A stretch of 6,219 nucleotides of DNA from Bacteroidota bacterium (GTDB taxonomy: Bacteria > Bacteroidota > Bacteroidia > Bacteroidales > VadinHA17): assembly GCA_030628785.1 (NCBI GenBank), contig DAOVQI010000212.1, forward strand, positions 1 to 6,219, in the 5' to 3' direction. A model generated the notes under the pieces. The model saw only the letters and a list, made by a program, of their open reading frames with translations. It was not told the DNA's origin and searched no databases. The stretch's first letter is position 1, and the number at the start of each line of letters is the position of its first letter. The translations under genes were made by a program, and so were the position numbers. This document shows positions 5,929 through 6,219 of the stretch, one piece after another.

Positions 5929-5952
5929 AAAATGTGAATTTTATCACATTTT
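5929..5952. promoter_or_regulatory. CRP-type operator upstream of the Crp/Fnr gene
   Basis: The two half-sites are AAAATGTGA (5929-5937) and TCACATTTT (5944-5952), exact reverse complements separated by 6 bp. The core TGTGA-N6-TCACA is the classical CRP/FNR-class consensus. It lies between 31 and 47 bp upstream of the ATG at 5901, close to where the core promoter should be. That position, together with the CRP-like recognition helix of the gene product, suggests autorepression. Binding by a different Crp/Fnr paralogue is possible. Confidence 0.75.
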
Positions 5953-6219
5953 TTTTGTAATAATTATTATTTCAAATTACTTTAAAGAAAATTTAAGAAC
6001 ATAGCTTCGCGAATTTATTAAAAAATATATTTTTGAGAGAGATGTGTTAAATTTGTTTGATTGTAGCACAAGGCTGAGGCTAAGGCTAAGGCTGAGGGGA
6101 AAAAGAAAATAAAAAAGAATTAAGTCAAGAGCCCAAAGAGGTAATATGTGAGTAGGTATACCGGCAAGATAAAAGCAGGTAAAGATACATTACTATGATA
6201 ATAAATATGTTATAAATCA
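5953..6219. other. AT-rich gene-free right end
   Basis: I see no supported gene here. The left part should contain the promoter of the Crp/Fnr-comF pair, but no exact TTG/TAnnTTTG pair stands out on the minus strand. TAAATTTG at 6048-6055 fits a plus-strand -7 element but has no TTG at the right distance. A hexamer repeat lies at 6071-6094. The remainder up to 6219 has stops in all frames within short distances and no tRNA-like or other recognisable RNA fold. Confidence 0.6.
6071..6094. repeat. hexamer tandem repeat AGGCTR, four copies
   Basis: AGGCTG, AGGCTA, AGGCTA and AGGCTG follow each other without gap, then AGGGGA. It could be a small variable-number repeat. One frame reads as alternating K/A/E residues but has a stop just before it and no start, so it is not supported as coding. 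Confidence 0.75.

Noticed and set aside
6048..6055. Plus-strand promoter at TAAATTTG
   Set aside because: No TTG lies 19-21 nt upstream and no gene follows within the window.
6115..6219. Possible small RNA or tRNA at the right end
   Set aside because: No cloverleaf, conserved arms or terminator hairpin could be made out.

Overview
The window looks like chromosomal DNA of a member of the Bacteroidota, probably an environmental Bacteroidia. The signs are AT-rich intergenic DNA, a large propeller/Y_Y_Y sensor kinase of the type typical of that phylum, a Bacteroidota-style REP-associated tyrosine transposase (RAYT), and fragments of a membrane-protein family whose N-terminus carries an FWQELKRRK motif. 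No sequence search was possible, so family names rest on visible motifs and recalled family knowledge.

Left part (1-4315). A RAYT gene is split in two. Its N-terminal half (206-517) carries the HFH (HUH) motif and runs into a 30-bp perfect palindrome. Its C-terminal half (4044-4280) carries the expected catalytic-tyrosine helix and starts inside a second copy of the same palindrome, 3.5 kb away. Both palindromes are read in the same frame as RGNRPIAP. Joining the halves at the palindrome restores an open frame of about 173 codons. Between the halves lie a 49-codon ORF with a signal-peptide-like start (517-666), a leader with a long stem-loop, and one intact large gene (734-4042). That gene encodes a periplasmic-sensing histidine kinase with about 14 propeller blades, a Y_Y_Y domain, one membrane helix, a coiled coil and a complete kinase core. 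The split RAYT is itself flanked by two short, diverged remnants of the same gene start (123-209 and 4256-4315). A 38-nt sequence able to form a three-way junction stands at the left edge.

Middle (4316-4489). This gene-free spacer holds two further GC-rich REP-like hairpins that share a GGTT-loop-AACC centre. One lies directly behind the comF stop codon.

Right part (4490-6219). Two genes on the minus strand probably form an operon: a Crp/Fnr-type regulator (5221-5901) followed 35 nt later by a ComF-family phosphoribosyltransferase (4490-5185). A perfect TGTGA-N6-TCACA operator lies just upstream of the regulator gene and suggests autoregulation. The kinase leader has a 12-base match to the left part of this operator. 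The right end is AT-rich, without a recognisable gene, and holds a short hexamer repeat.

The main oddity is the apparent insertion of a sensor-kinase module into a RAYT gene exactly at its own in-frame REP palindrome.
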